A program made the position numbers and the translations under genes. A stretch of 64,000 bases of DNA from assembly GCF_038630985.1 (NCBI RefSeq), contig NZ_CP152049.1:6811501-6875500 (forward strand), given 5' to 3'. The notes under the pieces are model-generated. The model had not been told where the DNA came from and made no database searches. It saw only the letters and a list, made by a program, of their open reading frames with translations. This stretch comes from Paenibacillus sp. FSL H8-0548. Its GTDB lineage: Bacteria; Bacillota; Bacilli; Paenibacillales; Paenibacillaceae. Shown piece by piece: positions 8,823 through 18,445 of the stretch; position 1 is the first letter of the stretch, and the number at the start of each line of letters is the position of its first letter.

Positions 8823-9740
8823 CTACACTTTCAAATACTTTCGTATCGAAATCGTACTGCCCCATACCCCTATTAATGTTCCAAGTACAATGAGCAGCGC
8901 AGCAGTCATCATACCAGATTCCTCTATCGTGACAAGCTTAATCATCATGAGTGACAATTCCATTTGTGTAAACTTAACAAGCTGAGAATAGCCTAAAAGA
9001 ACAGCTATCGTTGTAATCACTGAGCTTATAATCCCAATGAGCGCACCTTCAATAAAAAATGGCCAGCGAATAAATGAATTCGTAGCACCTACAAGCTTCA
9101 TAATGCCAATTTCACGACGTCTTGCGATAATCGTCATTTTGATCGTGTTTGAAATAAGGAACATAGCTGTTACGGTGAGAGCAATAACGACGACAACCCC
9201 TATGTAGCGAACAGCATTTGTAATTTTAAATAGCGTCTCTACCGTACCTTGACCGTACTTGACTTTGGAAATAGGTATTAGATCATCTGCTTTATTGACC
9301 GCTTCGATTTGTTTAGCTGCTGATTCAATCGACTGCGGATCATAAACCTCTACCGTAAATGAATCCGGAAGTGGATTTTTTTCTTTTTCATAACCATCAA
9401 GCAAATCCTTGTTTTCATCACCAAGATTTTTGCGCAAAAGCTCAAGTCCCTCTGCTTTCGACACAAACGTTACTTTCTTGACCTCAGTAAGATTGCCGAT
9501 TTTGTTCTGCAGCTCCGTTATTTTCTCTTGCTCAACATTGAGCTGGAGGAATACCCGAATTTGTACCTGACTTTCAATTTGTGCTGCCATTTGATTGATA
9601 TTCAATGCTACTAATAAGAAAATCCCTAAAATAAACAAGGATATAAAAATCGAACTCATCGAAGCAAACGACATCCAGCCATTTCGAATGATGTTTTTCG
9701 CGCCTTCACGTAAATGCCGAAATATAGTTCTAAGCTTCAT
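8823..9740 (-). CDS. ftsX: Cell division permease-like protein FtsX
   Basis: A 305-residue integral membrane protein with the FtsX plan: cytoplasmic N-terminus with R-E-G-A-K-N-I-I-R-N-G-W-M, one transmembrane segment (~22-44), a large extracellular loop, then three transmembrane segments. With FtsE it transmits an ATP-driven signal to wall hydrolases. The start ATG at 9740 lies inside the end of ftsE (11-bp overlap), indicating translational coupling, and has GGGGAG upstream. The stop codon touches an in-frame GTG of the next gene. Confidence 0.93.
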   Translation of the reverse strand: MKLRTIFRHLREGAKNIIRNGWMSFASMSSIFISLFILGIFLLVALNINQMAAQIESQVQIRVFLQLNVEQEKITELQNKIGNLTEVKKVTFVSKAEGLELLRKNLGDENKDLLDGYEKEKNPLPDSFTVEVYDPQSIESAAKQIEAVNKADDLIPISKVKYGQGTVETLFKITNAVRYIGVVVVIALTVTAMFLISNTIKMTIIARRREIGIMKLVGATNSFIRWPFFIEGALIGIISSVITTIAVLLGYSQLVKFTQMELSLMMIKLVTIEESGMMTAALLIVLGTLIGVWGSTISIRKYLKV

Positions 9741-10416
9741 AACCGTACTCCCCTCTAGCCTCGTCACGAACGATATTGCCGTCCTCAATTGCGATGACGC
9801 GCTTGCGCATGGAGTTTACGATATCTTTATTGTGTGTTGCCATAACAATGGTAGCGCCTCGGAAATTAATCTCTTCCAGCAGGTTCATGATGCCTAGCGA
9901 CGTTTCCGGATCAAGATTTCCTGTAGGCTCGTCCGCCACGATAACCGAAGGATTATTTACGATCGCTCGCGCAATGGATACCCGCTGCTGTTCGCCGCCC
10001 GAAAGCTGCGCAGGCAGACTCGCATGCTTATGCTTCAGACCAACAAGCTCAAGCACCTCCATCGTTCGCTTCTTGATCACTCGTGTTGGCGCCTCTATGA
10101 CTTCCATAGCAAACGCAACGTTTTCAAATACAGTTAATTTGGGTAGTAGTCTGAAGTCCTGAAAAATAACACCGATATTCCGTCTAACAAATGGGATTTT
10201 ACGTGGCTTCAGCTTGCCTATATTAAAGCCGTTGACTGAAATTTGCCCCTTAGTAGGTACTTCCTCACGATAAATTAGCTTCATAAATGTTGATTTACCT
10301 GCACCAGATGGTCCTACGAGATAGACAAATTCGTTGCGATCTATACGAACAGAGACGCCCTTTAACGCATGCGTTCCGTCGGTGTAAGTTTTCCATATGT
10401 CTTGCATCTCAATCAC
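9730..10416 (-). CDS. ftsE: Cell division ATP-binding protein FtsE
   Basis: A 228-residue ABC ATPase with Walker [10 protein letters not shown], signature L-S-G-G-E-Q-Q-R and Walker [13 protein letters not shown]. It pairs with FtsX at the membrane to gate peptidoglycan hydrolases. It is first in the run ftsE-ftsX-M23-ctpB-minJ, all on the minus strand. Its promoter must lie in the 206 bp shared with the divergent VanW gene; I could not assign a convincing -35/-10 pair there. Confidence 0.95.
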   Translation of the reverse strand: MIEMQDIWKTYTDGTHALKGVSVRIDRNEFVYLVGPSGAGKSTFMKLIYREEVPTKGQISVNGFNIGKLKPRKIPFVRRNIGVIFQDFRLLPKLTVFENVAFAMEVIEAPTRVIKKRTMEVLELVGLKHKHASLPAQLSGGEQQRVSIARAIVNNPSVIVADEPTGNLDPETSLGIMNLLEEINFRGATIVMATHNKDIVNSMRKRVIAIEDGNIVRDEARGEYGYEA

Positions 10417-10622
10417 ATTATCACTTCCACATCCTGTTTATAGTCAGTACTACTATTTCGACAGGTTGTGCTGAATTCCTTCATAAGAAGCAGGTATTCC
10501 TCATTTTTCACAAATCTCATAATATATTTGCTTGTCGAATCGAGCTTTAATTTCATATTAGACAAAATTACTCCTTGTGCTGCATATACATGTAAGACTG
10601 TCTTGTTAGCACATAGAAAGGA

Positions 10623-12074
10623 GTGTTTCCTATCGCAAAACGTCTTCACATGGCTATTATCATCGTCGCCTCTCTGCTGCTCATTGCAGCTGTCGGCTGG
10701 GGAGTTGTCTGGAATTACGCCCTTCAAAAAACCGTTCCCGCTGAGGTAGACGCAGGCGGCATTCAAATTGGCGGCATGCCCGTTGAAGAGGCGCTTGCGC
10801 TGCTTGGACAATATGAGAACTCGCTGCTGCAGCGAACGATTACTATTCATAATGAAGCAATGAAAGCTGACAAAAAGCAGTGGACAGCTGCCGAGCTTGG
10901 CTACATAGCTAAATTTCAAGGAGCTCGCGAAGCTATAGCGAAGCTTGATGAAGGAGAGATTTGGGAAAGGGCTGTTTATCGTTATCATTTTCAAAAATCG
11001 TACACACTGACTCAAAGCTGGAACCCTGCTGAATTCGATGCTGCGGTTCGAAAGCAATGGAGCTGGATTGAAAAAAACGAAACCAAAAACGCCTCTCGCA
11101 CGATAACAGACGATGATAAGGTCGTTTATGAGCCTCATGTCGATGCCTATCGTCTTGATATCGGGAAGCTGACAGCCACATTAGATGCATGGGTTATCGT
11201 GAAGAAGGAGCAAATTGGCAAGCCAGTAGAACAAGCCTTTGAAGCTGAGCTTCCAGTTGCAGCAGTTCATCCTGAGGTAACGCTGGAGATGCTGAAGGAT
11301 GAAGGCGTTGAACGTAAAATTTATGAGTTTTCAACTGACTTTCGTACGAGCGCAGAAGGTCGTGCCCATAATGTAACGGTGACCGCCTTAGCTCTGAACG
11401 ATTGGGAGCTTGCGCCAAATGAGGTGTTCGACTATGGCAAGCTTATCGCAAGAGCAGAAGAGCTTTACGAATATCGAGAGGCCCCTGTTATTTTGAATGG
11501 AAAGCTTGTACCGGGAATTGGCGGGGGGATCTGTCAGGTTTCCAGCACACTATATAATGCCGTCCTTCGAACGGGCTTAGAAATTGTAGAACGACGCAAC
11601 CACTCCCTGCCTGTTGCCTATTTGCCGATAGGCCAAGATGCCACCTACGCTGGAGGCGCTATTAACTTTCGTTTTAAAAATACGACCGGCAAGCATCTCA
11701 TTATTCGCACCGCAGTGGAGGATCGCAAGCTTACCGTCAAGCTATTCGGTACGATGAATGAGAATGAACGATACGATATCGAGTCTGTCACACTCAAAAC
11801 GATTGCTCCAACCGTTCAAGAAAAAAGCAGTACCCGCCTATCTCCTGGTCAGAAGGTAACCGTAGAGAAAGGCAAAGAGGGTTATATCGTTGAAACTTTT
11901 CGTACGCTTGTGCGTGACGGGAATGTCGTGTCGAGAGATCGCGTATCTCGTGACACCTACAAATCACAGCCTACCTTAGTCGAGGTTGGCGCCATGAACA
12001 ACAGCGGCGCTCCGTCACCGACACCAGCTCCGCCGTCCCGCACCGCACCTCCACTGTTGGAGGATGGGATCTAG
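10623..12074 (+). CDS. VanW-family membrane-anchored protein with G5-like domain
   Basis: A 483-residue protein similar in layout to B. subtilis YoaR. Order: basic N-terminus and signal anchor (~residues 10-35), a putative peptidoglycan-binding region, a VanW domain (~215-375, with N-G-K-L-V-P-G-I-G-G-G-I-C-Q-V-S-S-T-L-Y-N), a G5-like beta domain (~385-455) and a Pro/Thr-rich tail. It is probably an extracytoplasmic wall-associated protein; VanW itself has no firmly assigned activity. The start is uncertain: the GTG at 10623 is directly on the AAAGGAG ribosome site, an ATC eight bases after GGAG would fit spacing, and the ATG at 10650 has no ribosome site. Confidence 0.85.
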   Translation: MFPIAKRLHMAIIIVASLLLIAAVGWGVVWNYALQKTVPAEVDAGGIQIGGMPVEEALALLGQYENSLLQRTITIHNEAMKADKKQWTAAELGYIAKFQGAREAIAKLDEGEIWERAVYRYHFQKSYTLTQSWNPAEFDAAVRKQWSWIEKNETKNASRTITDDDKVVYEPHVDAYRLDIGKLTATLDAWVIVKKEQIGKPVEQAFEAELPVAAVHPEVTLEMLKDEGVERKIYEFSTDFRTSAEGRAHNVTVTALALNDWELAPNEVFDYGKLIARAEELYEYREAPVILNGKLVPGIGGGICQVSSTLYNAVLRTGLEIVERRNHSLPVAYLPIGQDATYAGGAINFRFKNTTGKHLIIRTAVEDRKLTVKLFGTMNENERYDIESVTLKTIAPTVQEKSSTRLSPGQKVTVEKGKEGYIVETFRTLVRDGNVVSRDRVSRDTYKSQPTLVEVGAMNNSGAPSPTPAPPSRTAPPLLEDGI

Positions 12075-12104
12075 GATGGGGATCTAGGATAAGGATCTAG
12101 GTTA
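12056..12104 (+). repeat. Short tandem repeat across the VanW gene stop codon
   Basis: Three imperfect copies of GGATCTAGGAT-like sequence. The first supplies the last codons and the TAG stop; later copies form the proximal 3' region. This looks like slippage duplication at the gene end. Confidence 0.7.
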
Positions 12105-12158
12105 GAAACAAGCTAGAAATAGCTTAGAGATAACTTAGAAATGAATACGACGAGCAGT

Positions 12159-12191
12159 AATCGGCTCTGCTGAACTGCATTTTATTTTCAC
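12159..12191 (+). repeat. Partial duplicate of the argH terminator
   Basis: The sequence AATCGGCTCTGCTGAACTGC followed by a T-rich tail recurs at 12625-12657 with one mismatch over 33 nt. Only the loop and 3' arm are duplicated, so this copy cannot form the full hairpin, though a weaker GCAGT/ACTGC pairing is possible. Confidence 0.8.
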
Positions 12192-12260
12192 CAGACTCAC
12201 TCCTGTAGCTTAATTAGCTGCTGCGCTCCTTCAGCTGTTTTTACCTTTGACCATGACTTA

Positions 12261-12343
12261 TTCAGCTACATTGTACTTTCTGCAATGGATTTAGCTTTTC
12301 ATCGTCACTTCTTCAGCTACATTGTACTTTCTGCAATGGATTT
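12261..12343 (+). repeat. Tandem pair of a 51-bp intergenic repeat
   Basis: Bases 12261-12292 and 12312-12343 are identical for 32 nt and start exactly 51 bp apart. The core (GCTACATTGTACTTTCTGCA) resembles the core of the pair at 21964-22030, which also has a 51-bp period. Confidence 0.85.
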
Positions 12344-12498
12344 CGCGTAATTGGCCTTTTTAGCTCTGATTTTCCACTATTCTTCTGCATTTCTGCCACG
12401 TAGCCTCCCTAATACCGGCCCATGTCAGGTTTTCATTGCAGAAACTGCAGTAGAAAAGGATCTTTACTTAAAGTAGTCATCACGATGCCAACTAAGTA

Positions 12499-12592
12499 GA
12501 AACGGCTGTCGCCGTCCTTTGGCGGCGTGCTGCGCGTTTCATTCCGAGAAATATAGAGAAAGTATGGTGAAATGATATACTTTCCTACATTT
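12499..12592 (+). repeat. Dispersed double-hairpin repeat, copy 2
   Basis: Matches copies 3 and 4 over nearly its full length; the first hairpin's right arm has changed (GGCGTGCTGC). Hairpin 2 pairs AAATATAG-A-GAAAGTAT with ATACTTTCCTACATTT. It lies between convergent VanW and argH genes and ends about a dozen bases before the argH terminator hairpin. Confidence 0.85.
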
Positions 12593-12600
12593 GATCAAAT

Positions 12601-12650
12601 AAAAAGCAGTTCAGCTTACGCCTAAATCGGCTCTGCTGAACTGCTTTTTA
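12601..12650. terminator. Intrinsic terminator of argH
   Basis: AGCAGTTCAGC at 12605-12615 pairs perfectly with GCTGAACTGCT at 12635-12645, with an A-tract to the left and T-tract to the right, so it can act in both directions. Confidence 0.85.
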
Positions 12651-12677
12651 TTTTCACTAAATTTAAATATTACTTTA

Positions 12678-14093
12678 CTATCTGCTGCGCTCCAAATACT
12701 CTGTCACCCAAGCGGCTGTCTGCTCAAGCACGAGGTCGGCACGGCCGATGGCATCCTGTACCTGCGTCTTAGCTGTTCCGCCGTAAACATTGCGAGCATT
12801 AACCACCTGTTCAGGTTGAAGCACTGCATAAATACGATCATCGAACAAGGAGGAGAAAGTTTTAAACTCCTCCAGCGTCAGATCTAGCAAATATTTGTTT
12901 TGCTCGATGCAATACAATACCGTTTTGCCGATTACTTCATGCGCCTGGCGGAAAGGCAAGCCTTTGCCTACGAGGAAGTCAGCGATATCTGTCGCATTCG
13001 AGAAATCCTGGTTAACCGCTTGACGCATCCGGTCCTTATTGACCTTCATCGTAGCAATCATCGGAGCAAACAATTGAAGAGCGCCTTGCAGCGTCTTCAC
13101 GGTATCGAACATACCTTCCTTGTCTTCCTGCATATCCTTATTGTAAGCAAGCGGCAAAGATTTAAGCACCGTGAGCAAGCCTATTAGGTCGCCATAAACA
13201 CGTCCGGTTTTGCCGCGTACAAGCTCAGGCACATCCGGGTTTTTCTTTTGCGGCATGATGCTGCTTCCTGTGCAAAAAGCATCATCCAGCTCAACGAAAT
13301 GAAACTCTGTGCTTGACCATAATATAAGTTCTTCACTTAGTCGAGATAGATGCATCATAATGATCGAAGCATCAGCAAGGAACTCAACAATGAAGTCGCG
13401 ATCGCTTACAGCATCCAGGCTGTTTTCATACACGCTGTCGAATTTCAATTGGCTCGCCACAAAATGGCGATCAATCGGGAATGTCGTTCCCGCCAAAGCG
13501 CCAGCACCAAGCGGAAGCACGTTGATACGCTTGTAGCTGTCCTGTAGACGCTCGATATCGCGTCCAAACATCGAAACATAAGCCATCAAGTGATGGGCAA
13601 ATAGAATCGGCTGAGCACGTTGTAAATGCGTATAGCCAGGTACAATGGTGTCGATGTTGGCTTTCGCTTGATCGATAAGCGCCGATTGGAGCTTGTAGAG
13701 CATATCAACAAACTCAACCACACGCTTGCGAAGCCACAAATGCATATCCGTCGCCACTTGGTCATTCCGGCTACGTCCAGTGTGCAGCTTGCCGCCTACT
13801 GTGCCAACATCGTCAATAAGTGTCTTCTCGATATTCATATGAATATCTTCGTCTCCGATGGAGAATTCGATATCATTGCGCTTGATGCGTTGTAGGACGC
13901 GATGCAAGCCATCCTTAATTTTCTCAACGTCATCAGCTGGAAGAATGCCTTGCTTGCCAAGCATCGTTACATGCGCAAGACTACCTTGAATATCCTCTTC
14001 AGCCAGTTCCTTGTCGAACATGATCGAAGCTGTATATTCCTCTACCAATTGGTCCGTTTTTTTCGTAAAACGTCCGCCCCATAATTTGCTCAC
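12678..14093 (-). CDS. argH: Argininosuccinate lyase
   Basis: A 471-residue enzyme for the last arginine step, argininosuccinate to arginine plus fumarate. The fumarase/aspartase-superfamily signature [11 protein letters not shown] is visible in the second half, and the N-terminus S-K-L-W-G-G-R-F is typical of ArgH. Length matches the family. The GTG start at 14093 is preceded by GGGAG about 12 nt upstream. It is the last gene of argCJBDFGH and is followed by the terminator at 12601. Confidence 0.96.
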   Translation of the reverse strand: MSKLWGGRFTKKTDQLVEEYTASIMFDKELAEEDIQGSLAHVTMLGKQGILPADDVEKIKDGLHRVLQRIKRNDIEFSIGDEDIHMNIEKTLIDDVGTVGGKLHTGRSRNDQVATDMHLWLRKRVVEFVDMLYKLQSALIDQAKANIDTIVPGYTHLQRAQPILFAHHLMAYVSMFGRDIERLQDSYKRINVLPLGAGALAGTTFPIDRHFVASQLKFDSVYENSLDAVSDRDFIVEFLADASIIMMHLSRLSEELILWSSTEFHFVELDDAFCTGSSIMPQKKNPDVPELVRGKTGRVYGDLIGLLTVLKSLPLAYNKDMQEDKEGMFDTVKTLQGALQLFAPMIATMKVNKDRMRQAVNQDFSNATDIADFLVGKGLPFRQAHEVIGKTVLYCIEQNKYLLDLTLEEFKTFSSLFDDRIYAVLQPEQVVNARNVYGGTAKTQVQDAIGRADLVLEQTAAWVTEYLERSR

Positions 14094-14119
14094 CGGTTCG
14101 TTACACTCCCTTGTAAACC

Positions 14120-15349
14120 TTATTTATTGCTAACTGCAGAGGATACCTTCAGTCGCAATGCGTTCAGACGGATGAAGCCTGTCGCATCACCTTGATCATA
14201 TGCTTGAGATGGATCTGCTTCCATCGTTGCAATGTCAGGGTTGTACAAGCTGACTGGGCTTTTCACACCTGCTCCGATAACATTACCTTTGTATAGCTTC
14301 AAGCGAACAACGCCGCTCACGTTATTTTGCGATTCAGTCACAAGTGCTTGCAGAGCAAGACGCTCTGGCGCAAACCAGAAGCCGTTATATACGAGCTGGC
14401 TATATTTTGCAATCAATGAGTCACGAAGATGCATAACCTCGCGGTCCATCGTTAATGATTCCATTTTGCGATGAGCAGTGAACAGAATAGTTCCGCCTGG
14501 TGTTTCGTACACTCCGCGGCTCTTCATACCAACGAAACGATTCTCAACCATATCGACGCGCCCAATACCATGCTTGCCGCCTAGCTCATTGAGCGTATCC
14601 ATAACCTCAAGGGGGCTAAGCTCCTTGCCGTTAATTGCCGTACAATTGCCCTCTGCGAAAGTAAGCTCAACATATTCCGCTTTATCTGGCGCATTCTCTG
14701 GAGATACGCTGAGCACATACATGCTCTCGTTCTCTTCGGAGCTAGGATCAAACCAAGGATCCTCCAGCATGCCGCTCTCAAAGCTGATATGCAGCAAGTT
14801 GCGGTCTGTCGAGTATGGCTTCGCTGCTGATGCAGTAACTGGAATGTTATGCTTCTCTGCATAAGCGATCATTTCTGCACGGCCTGGGAATTCTTCACGG
14901 AATGCTTCAAGGCGCCAAGGCGCGATTACACCGATTTCAGGAGCCAAAGCAGCGGCTGTCAGCTCAAAACGAACCTGATCGTTGCCTTTGCCTGTTGCGC
15001 CATGCGCGATGTAAGCCGCACCTTCTGCACGAGCAATATCCACCATGCGCTTAGCGATTAGCGGACGCGCAATAGAAGTTCCGAGCAAATATTGGCCTTC
15101 ATACAGTGTTCCCGCTTGGAACATAGGGTAGATGAAGTCCTTTGCAAATTCTTCACGAAGATCATCGATATATACTTTGGATGCGCCTGTTGCCAGTGCT
15201 TTTTCTTCCAAGCCATCGAGTTCATCCTTTTGACCGATATCCGCTGTGAACGCAATAATTTCAGCATCATAGGTTTCTTTCAACCATTTGAGGATAACCG
15301 ATGTATCCAAGCCGCCTGAGTAGGCAAGTACAATTTTTTCTTTTGCCAT
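14120..15349 (-). CDS. argG: Argininosuccinate synthase
   Basis: A 409-residue enzyme that joins citrulline and aspartate using ATP. The N-terminus carries the PP-loop motif [10 protein letters not shown], and [15 protein letters not shown] lies near residue 120. It starts with ATG behind GAAGGGAAG and lies 26 bp upstream of argH, so the two are very likely cotranscribed. Confidence 0.97.
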   Translation of the reverse strand: MAKEKIVLAYSGGLDTSVILKWLKETYDAEIIAFTADIGQKDELDGLEEKALATGASKVYIDDLREEFAKDFIYPMFQAGTLYEGQYLLGTSIARPLIAKRMVDIARAEGAAYIAHGATGKGNDQVRFELTAAALAPEIGVIAPWRLEAFREEFPGRAEMIAYAEKHNIPVTASAAKPYSTDRNLLHISFESGMLEDPWFDPSSEENESMYVLSVSPENAPDKAEYVELTFAEGNCTAINGKELSPLEVMDTLNELGGKHGIGRVDMVENRFVGMKSRGVYETPGGTILFTAHRKMESLTMDREVMHLRDSLIAKYSQLVYNGFWFAPERLALQALVTESQNNVSGVVRLKLYKGNVIGAGVKSPVSLYNPDIATMEADPSQAYDQGDATGFIRLNALRLKVSSAVSNK

Positions 15350-15398
15350 AGTAGTATTTTACTTCCCTTCGAATATAATTATATTTTAATCAATCCAA

Positions 15399-16358
15399 TT
15401 AGGACATGATTGCAGCCATAATCGCTTTTTGTGCATGAAGACGGTTCTCCGCTTGATCAAAAATAATCGAACGATCGCCGTCGATTACTCCCTCGCTCAC
15501 TTCTTCGCCACGATGTGCTGGCAAGCAGTGCATGAAGAGATAATCCTTTTTCGCATATTTCGTAATCGCTTCGTTTACTTGATAAGCAGCAAATGCTACC
15601 TCGCGTTCCTTCTGCTCTGCTTCCTGCCCCATGCTCGCCCATACGTCCGTATATACGATGTCAGCATCAGCTATCGCTTCTTTTGGATCGCGGCAAATAT
15701 GGATTTGTGTACCCCACTGTGCGGCATGGTCCTTCGTTTGTTGAATGATATCCGCGTCAGGCTCGTAGCCTTCAGGTGTCGCTACTGACATATTGAGACC
15801 AAGCTTAGCTGCGCCCATTAGCAAGGAATGCGTCATGTTGTTGCCGTCGCCGATATATGCAATTTTCAGGCCTTCTAGACGACCCTTTTGCTCAAGGATC
15901 GTTTGGTAATCAGCAAGTGCTTGGCAGGGATGTGATAGATCCGTTAAACCATTAATAACAGGAATCGTCGCTCCGCGAGCCAGCTCTACTACTTTACGAT
16001 GTGCAAACGTCCGGATCATAATACCATCCAGGTAGCGTGAAAGCGTCTGGGCTGTATCCCAAATCGTCTCGCCGCGACCAATCTGCAAATCATTTCCGCT
16101 AAGGAAAAGTCCTTGTCCACCCAGTTGATACATACCAACCTCGAATGATACACGTGTACGTGTTGAGGATTTTTCAAAGATCATTCCAAGCGTCTTCCCT
16201 TTTAGCACATCATGGGCTTCGCCTGCTTTTTTCTTTTTCTTCAAATCAATAGCAAGGTCTATCAAGTAACGGATTTCCTCCGGCTTGAAATCAACCAGCA
16301 TTAGAAAGTCGCGCCCTTTTAAGCTTTGCGCCAATTCCTCTTTTACAGTTCCTTGCAT
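15399..16358 (-). CDS. argF: Ornithine carbamoyltransferase
   Basis: A 319-residue enzyme forming citrulline from ornithine and carbamoyl phosphate. The carbamoyl-phosphate site S-S-T-R-T-R, the H-P-C-Q motif and the ornithine-loop H-C-L-P-A-H-R-G are all present. I set the start at 16358, where AGGAGGG sits at good spacing, rather than at 16388, which lacks a ribosome site. No carAB genes are nearby, so carbamoyl phosphate must be supplied from elsewhere. Confidence 0.96.
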   Translation of the reverse strand: MQGTVKEELAQSLKGRDFLMLVDFKPEEIRYLIDLAIDLKKKKKAGEAHDVLKGKTLGMIFEKSSTRTRVSFEVGMYQLGGQGLFLSGNDLQIGRGETIWDTAQTLSRYLDGIMIRTFAHRKVVELARGATIPVINGLTDLSHPCQALADYQTILEQKGRLEGLKIAYIGDGNNMTHSLLMGAAKLGLNMSVATPEGYEPDADIIQQTKDHAAQWGTQIHICRDPKEAIADADIVYTDVWASMGQEAEQKEREVAFAAYQVNEAITKYAKKDYLFMHCLPAHRGEEVSEGVIDGDRSIIFDQAENRLHAQKAIMAAIMS

Positions 16359-16400
16359 GGTAAAAGCCCTCCTTCTAGTTAAAACCATCTGCTTGCTTAT

Positions 16401-17603
16401 TTAAATGGCCGACCGTTTCTCTTCCAATAGTTCTACCAGAATCGCAACAGCAGTGTCAATTTCTTCATCAGTAACAAGTAAATTTGGCAAAAGACGAATA
16501 ACATTCGGCCCTGCCGATATCGCAATTAGACCGCGCTCCTGCGCCTTATTCAGAATTTCCGCAATGGGCTCCGCACATTCGATACCAACAAGCAAGCCAA
16601 GTCCGCGAACCTCATGGACAAAAGCATTTCCAGCAAGCTTCTCGCGAAGCTGTGAAATCAAATAATTTCCTTTTTGCGCTGCGCGCTCAGATAACCCTTC
16701 ACCTACAATAGTCTCTAAGGTTGCTTTGACAACCGCAGTTGCTATCGGCGTTCCTCCGAAGGTTGAGCCATGGCTACCTGCACTAAAACCTTCGCGAAGC
16801 TTCTCTTTTGCTGCCATTGCACCAACAGGGAAGCCGCTGCCAAGCCCTTTGGCCATTGTGAAAATATCTGGCTCAATACCGTAATGCTCATACGCGAACA
16901 GCTTGCCCGTGCGTCCCATTCCGGTTTGAATCTCATCTACAATAACTAGAATGCCTTGCTTCTCGCATAAAGCAACAAGCGCCTTCAAGTATTCAGGATC
17001 AACAGGATAAATTCCGCCCTCCGCCTGCACCATCTCCAGCATTACTGCTGCGGTCTGATCCGAAACAGCGGCTTCAAGCGCAGCCAGATCATTTAATGGA
17101 ATGGTTTTGAAGCCTCCCGGCAGAGGAGCAAAACCTTCCTTAACCTTCGCTTGACCTGTTGCAGTAAGCGTTGCAAGGGTGCGTCCGTGGAACGATTGGT
17201 CGAAGGTTATAATTTCAAAACGACCATTGTTCAGCACCTTCTGATTATAGCGACGCGCCAGCTTAATAGCTGCTTCGTTCGCTTCAGCGCCCGAGTTGCA
17301 GAAAAAAACAGCATCCGCACAGCTATTGTCAGTAATCAGCTTGCCTGCCTCTGCTTGGTTTGGAATATGAAATAGATTGGAAACATGCCACAGCTCATCA
17401 AGCTGTTTAATGAGTGCTGCTTTGATTTGCTTCGGCGCATGCCCAAGATTTGTAACGGCAATCCCGCTCATAAAATCAAGGTATTTGTTCCCCTTGTCGT
17501 CCCATAGCCAGCTTCCCTCACCCTTAACCAATGCCATTGGATATCTTGCATATGTAGGAAACAGAGATTCGTCAGCACCAACTGCTGTTTTTGTTTCACT
17601 CAT
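16401..17603 (-). CDS. argD: Acetylornithine aminotransferase
   Basis: A 400-residue class-III PLP aminotransferase interconverting N-acetylglutamate semialdehyde and N-acetylornithine. The PLP-binding Lys is in F-T-M-A-K-G-L-G-S-G-F-P, and the cofactor-binding N-S-G-A-E-A-N-E-A-A-I-K and V-D-E-I-Q-T-G-M-G-R-T-G motifs are present. The gene lies 5 bp after argB. Its position between argB and argF supports argD rather than rocD or gabT. Confidence 0.95.
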   Translation of the reverse strand: MSETKTAVGADESLFPTYARYPMALVKGEGSWLWDDKGNKYLDFMSGIAVTNLGHAPKQIKAALIKQLDELWHVSNLFHIPNQAEAGKLITDNSCADAVFFCNSGAEANEAAIKLARRYNQKVLNNGRFEIITFDQSFHGRTLATLTATGQAKVKEGFAPLPGGFKTIPLNDLAALEAAVSDQTAAVMLEMVQAEGGIYPVDPEYLKALVALCEKQGILVIVDEIQTGMGRTGKLFAYEHYGIEPDIFTMAKGLGSGFPVGAMAAKEKLREGFSAGSHGSTFGGTPIATAVVKATLETIVGEGLSERAAQKGNYLISQLREKLAGNAFVHEVRGLGLLVGIECAEPIAEILNKAQERGLIAISAGPNVIRLLPNLLVTDEEIDTAVAILVELLEEKRSAI

Positions 17604-17608
17604 CGAAT

Positions 17609-18415
17609 TTACACCCGCCCTTCATTCGTCTGTACAATACGCGTACCAACGCCGCCCTCGCGAACAGCTCTCGTTAGCACACCAGGCTCCTCGCCGCTTA
17701 CTATAACTACCTCACGAACACGTCCTTGTATGCACTGAATCGCTGCTCGTACTTTCGGAATCATGCCGCCGTAAATTTCACCGCTCTCGATCATCGCTTC
17801 AATCTCAGCTACAGTGACCACTGGGAGCACCTGCTTCTGTCCATCCACTGTTTTCAGTATGCCTGGAACATCCGTCACAACAATCATACGCTCCACGCCC
17901 AAATGAGACGCAACCGCTCCTGCTGCCGTATCTGCATTAATATTGTAGCGCTGGCCTTTTCCATCGATACCGATGGGGGCAATGACCGGAATATAGCCCA
18001 TGTCCATGATCCCTTCAATGATCGCAGCGTTAACGTCCGTGACATCTCCAACAAAGCCGATCTCTGCTGCATTCACAACAGGCTGTGCTTGAATGAGCAT
18101 CCCGTCTACCCCGGACAATCCCAGCGACTTTGCGCCATTGATCTGGATTTTGCGAACAATCTCTTTGTTGATCCGGCCTGCAAGCACCATCTCAACGACA
18201 TCAAGGACCGCATCACTCGTTATACGCAGACCATTAACAAAGCCCGTCTCAATGCCAAGCTTTCCGAGTGTTTCTGATATTGCAGGACCGCCTCCATGCA
18301 CGATGACCGGAAAAGTTCCAGAGAGCTGCAGCTCTCTTAGCTCATCAAAAAAGCTATTTGGAAGCGCCGCTAGTGTGCTGCCTCCGCATTTCATTACAAA
18401 TCGTTGCTCCGTCAC
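17609..18415 (-). CDS. argB: Acetylglutamate kinase
   Basis: A 268-residue amino acid kinase that phosphorylates N-acetylglutamate. It shows K-C-G-G-S near the N-terminus, V-H-G-G-G-P-A-I and the N-I-N-A-D-T-A-A-G nucleotide/substrate motif. The GTG start at 18415 has GGAGG about 10 nt upstream. In many bacteria this is the arginine-inhibited step. The short N-terminus here lacks the extra helix of hexameric arginine-sensitive enzymes, so feedback control may act elsewhere; that last point is inference. Confidence 0.95.
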   Translation of the reverse strand: MTEQRFVMKCGGSTLAALPNSFFDELRELQLSGTFPVIVHGGGPAISETLGKLGIETGFVNGLRITSDAVLDVVEMVLAGRINKEIVRKIQINGAKSLGLSGVDGMLIQAQPVVNAAEIGFVGDVTDVNAAIIEGIMDMGYIPVIAPIGIDGKGQRYNINADTAAGAVASHLGVERMIVVTDVPGILKTVDGQKQVLPVVTVAEIEAMIESGEIYGGMIPKVRAAIQCIQGRVREVVIVSGEEPGVLTRAVREGGVGTRIVQTNEGRV

Positions 18416-18445
18416 TATTCCATAACCTCCAAGCCTCTTCTTTGC

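Larger units (their letters stand above)
12075..12498. other. Gene-free spacer rich in repeats
   Basis: This stretch holds no credible gene. It contains the short tandem repeat at the VanW stop, a partial duplicate of the argH terminator (12159-12191), two exact 32-nt copies of the 51-bp repeat family (12261, 12312) and more degraded pieces of that family to about 12460. Confidence 0.75.

Noticed and set aside
10413..11138. 241-codon minus-strand frame opposite the VanW gene
   Set aside because: It covers the start of a well-supported gene on the other strand and encodes no recognisable domain.
12261..12343. Possible CRISPR array
   Set aside because: Only two direct repeats with a 19-nt gap, no further spacers and no cas genes.
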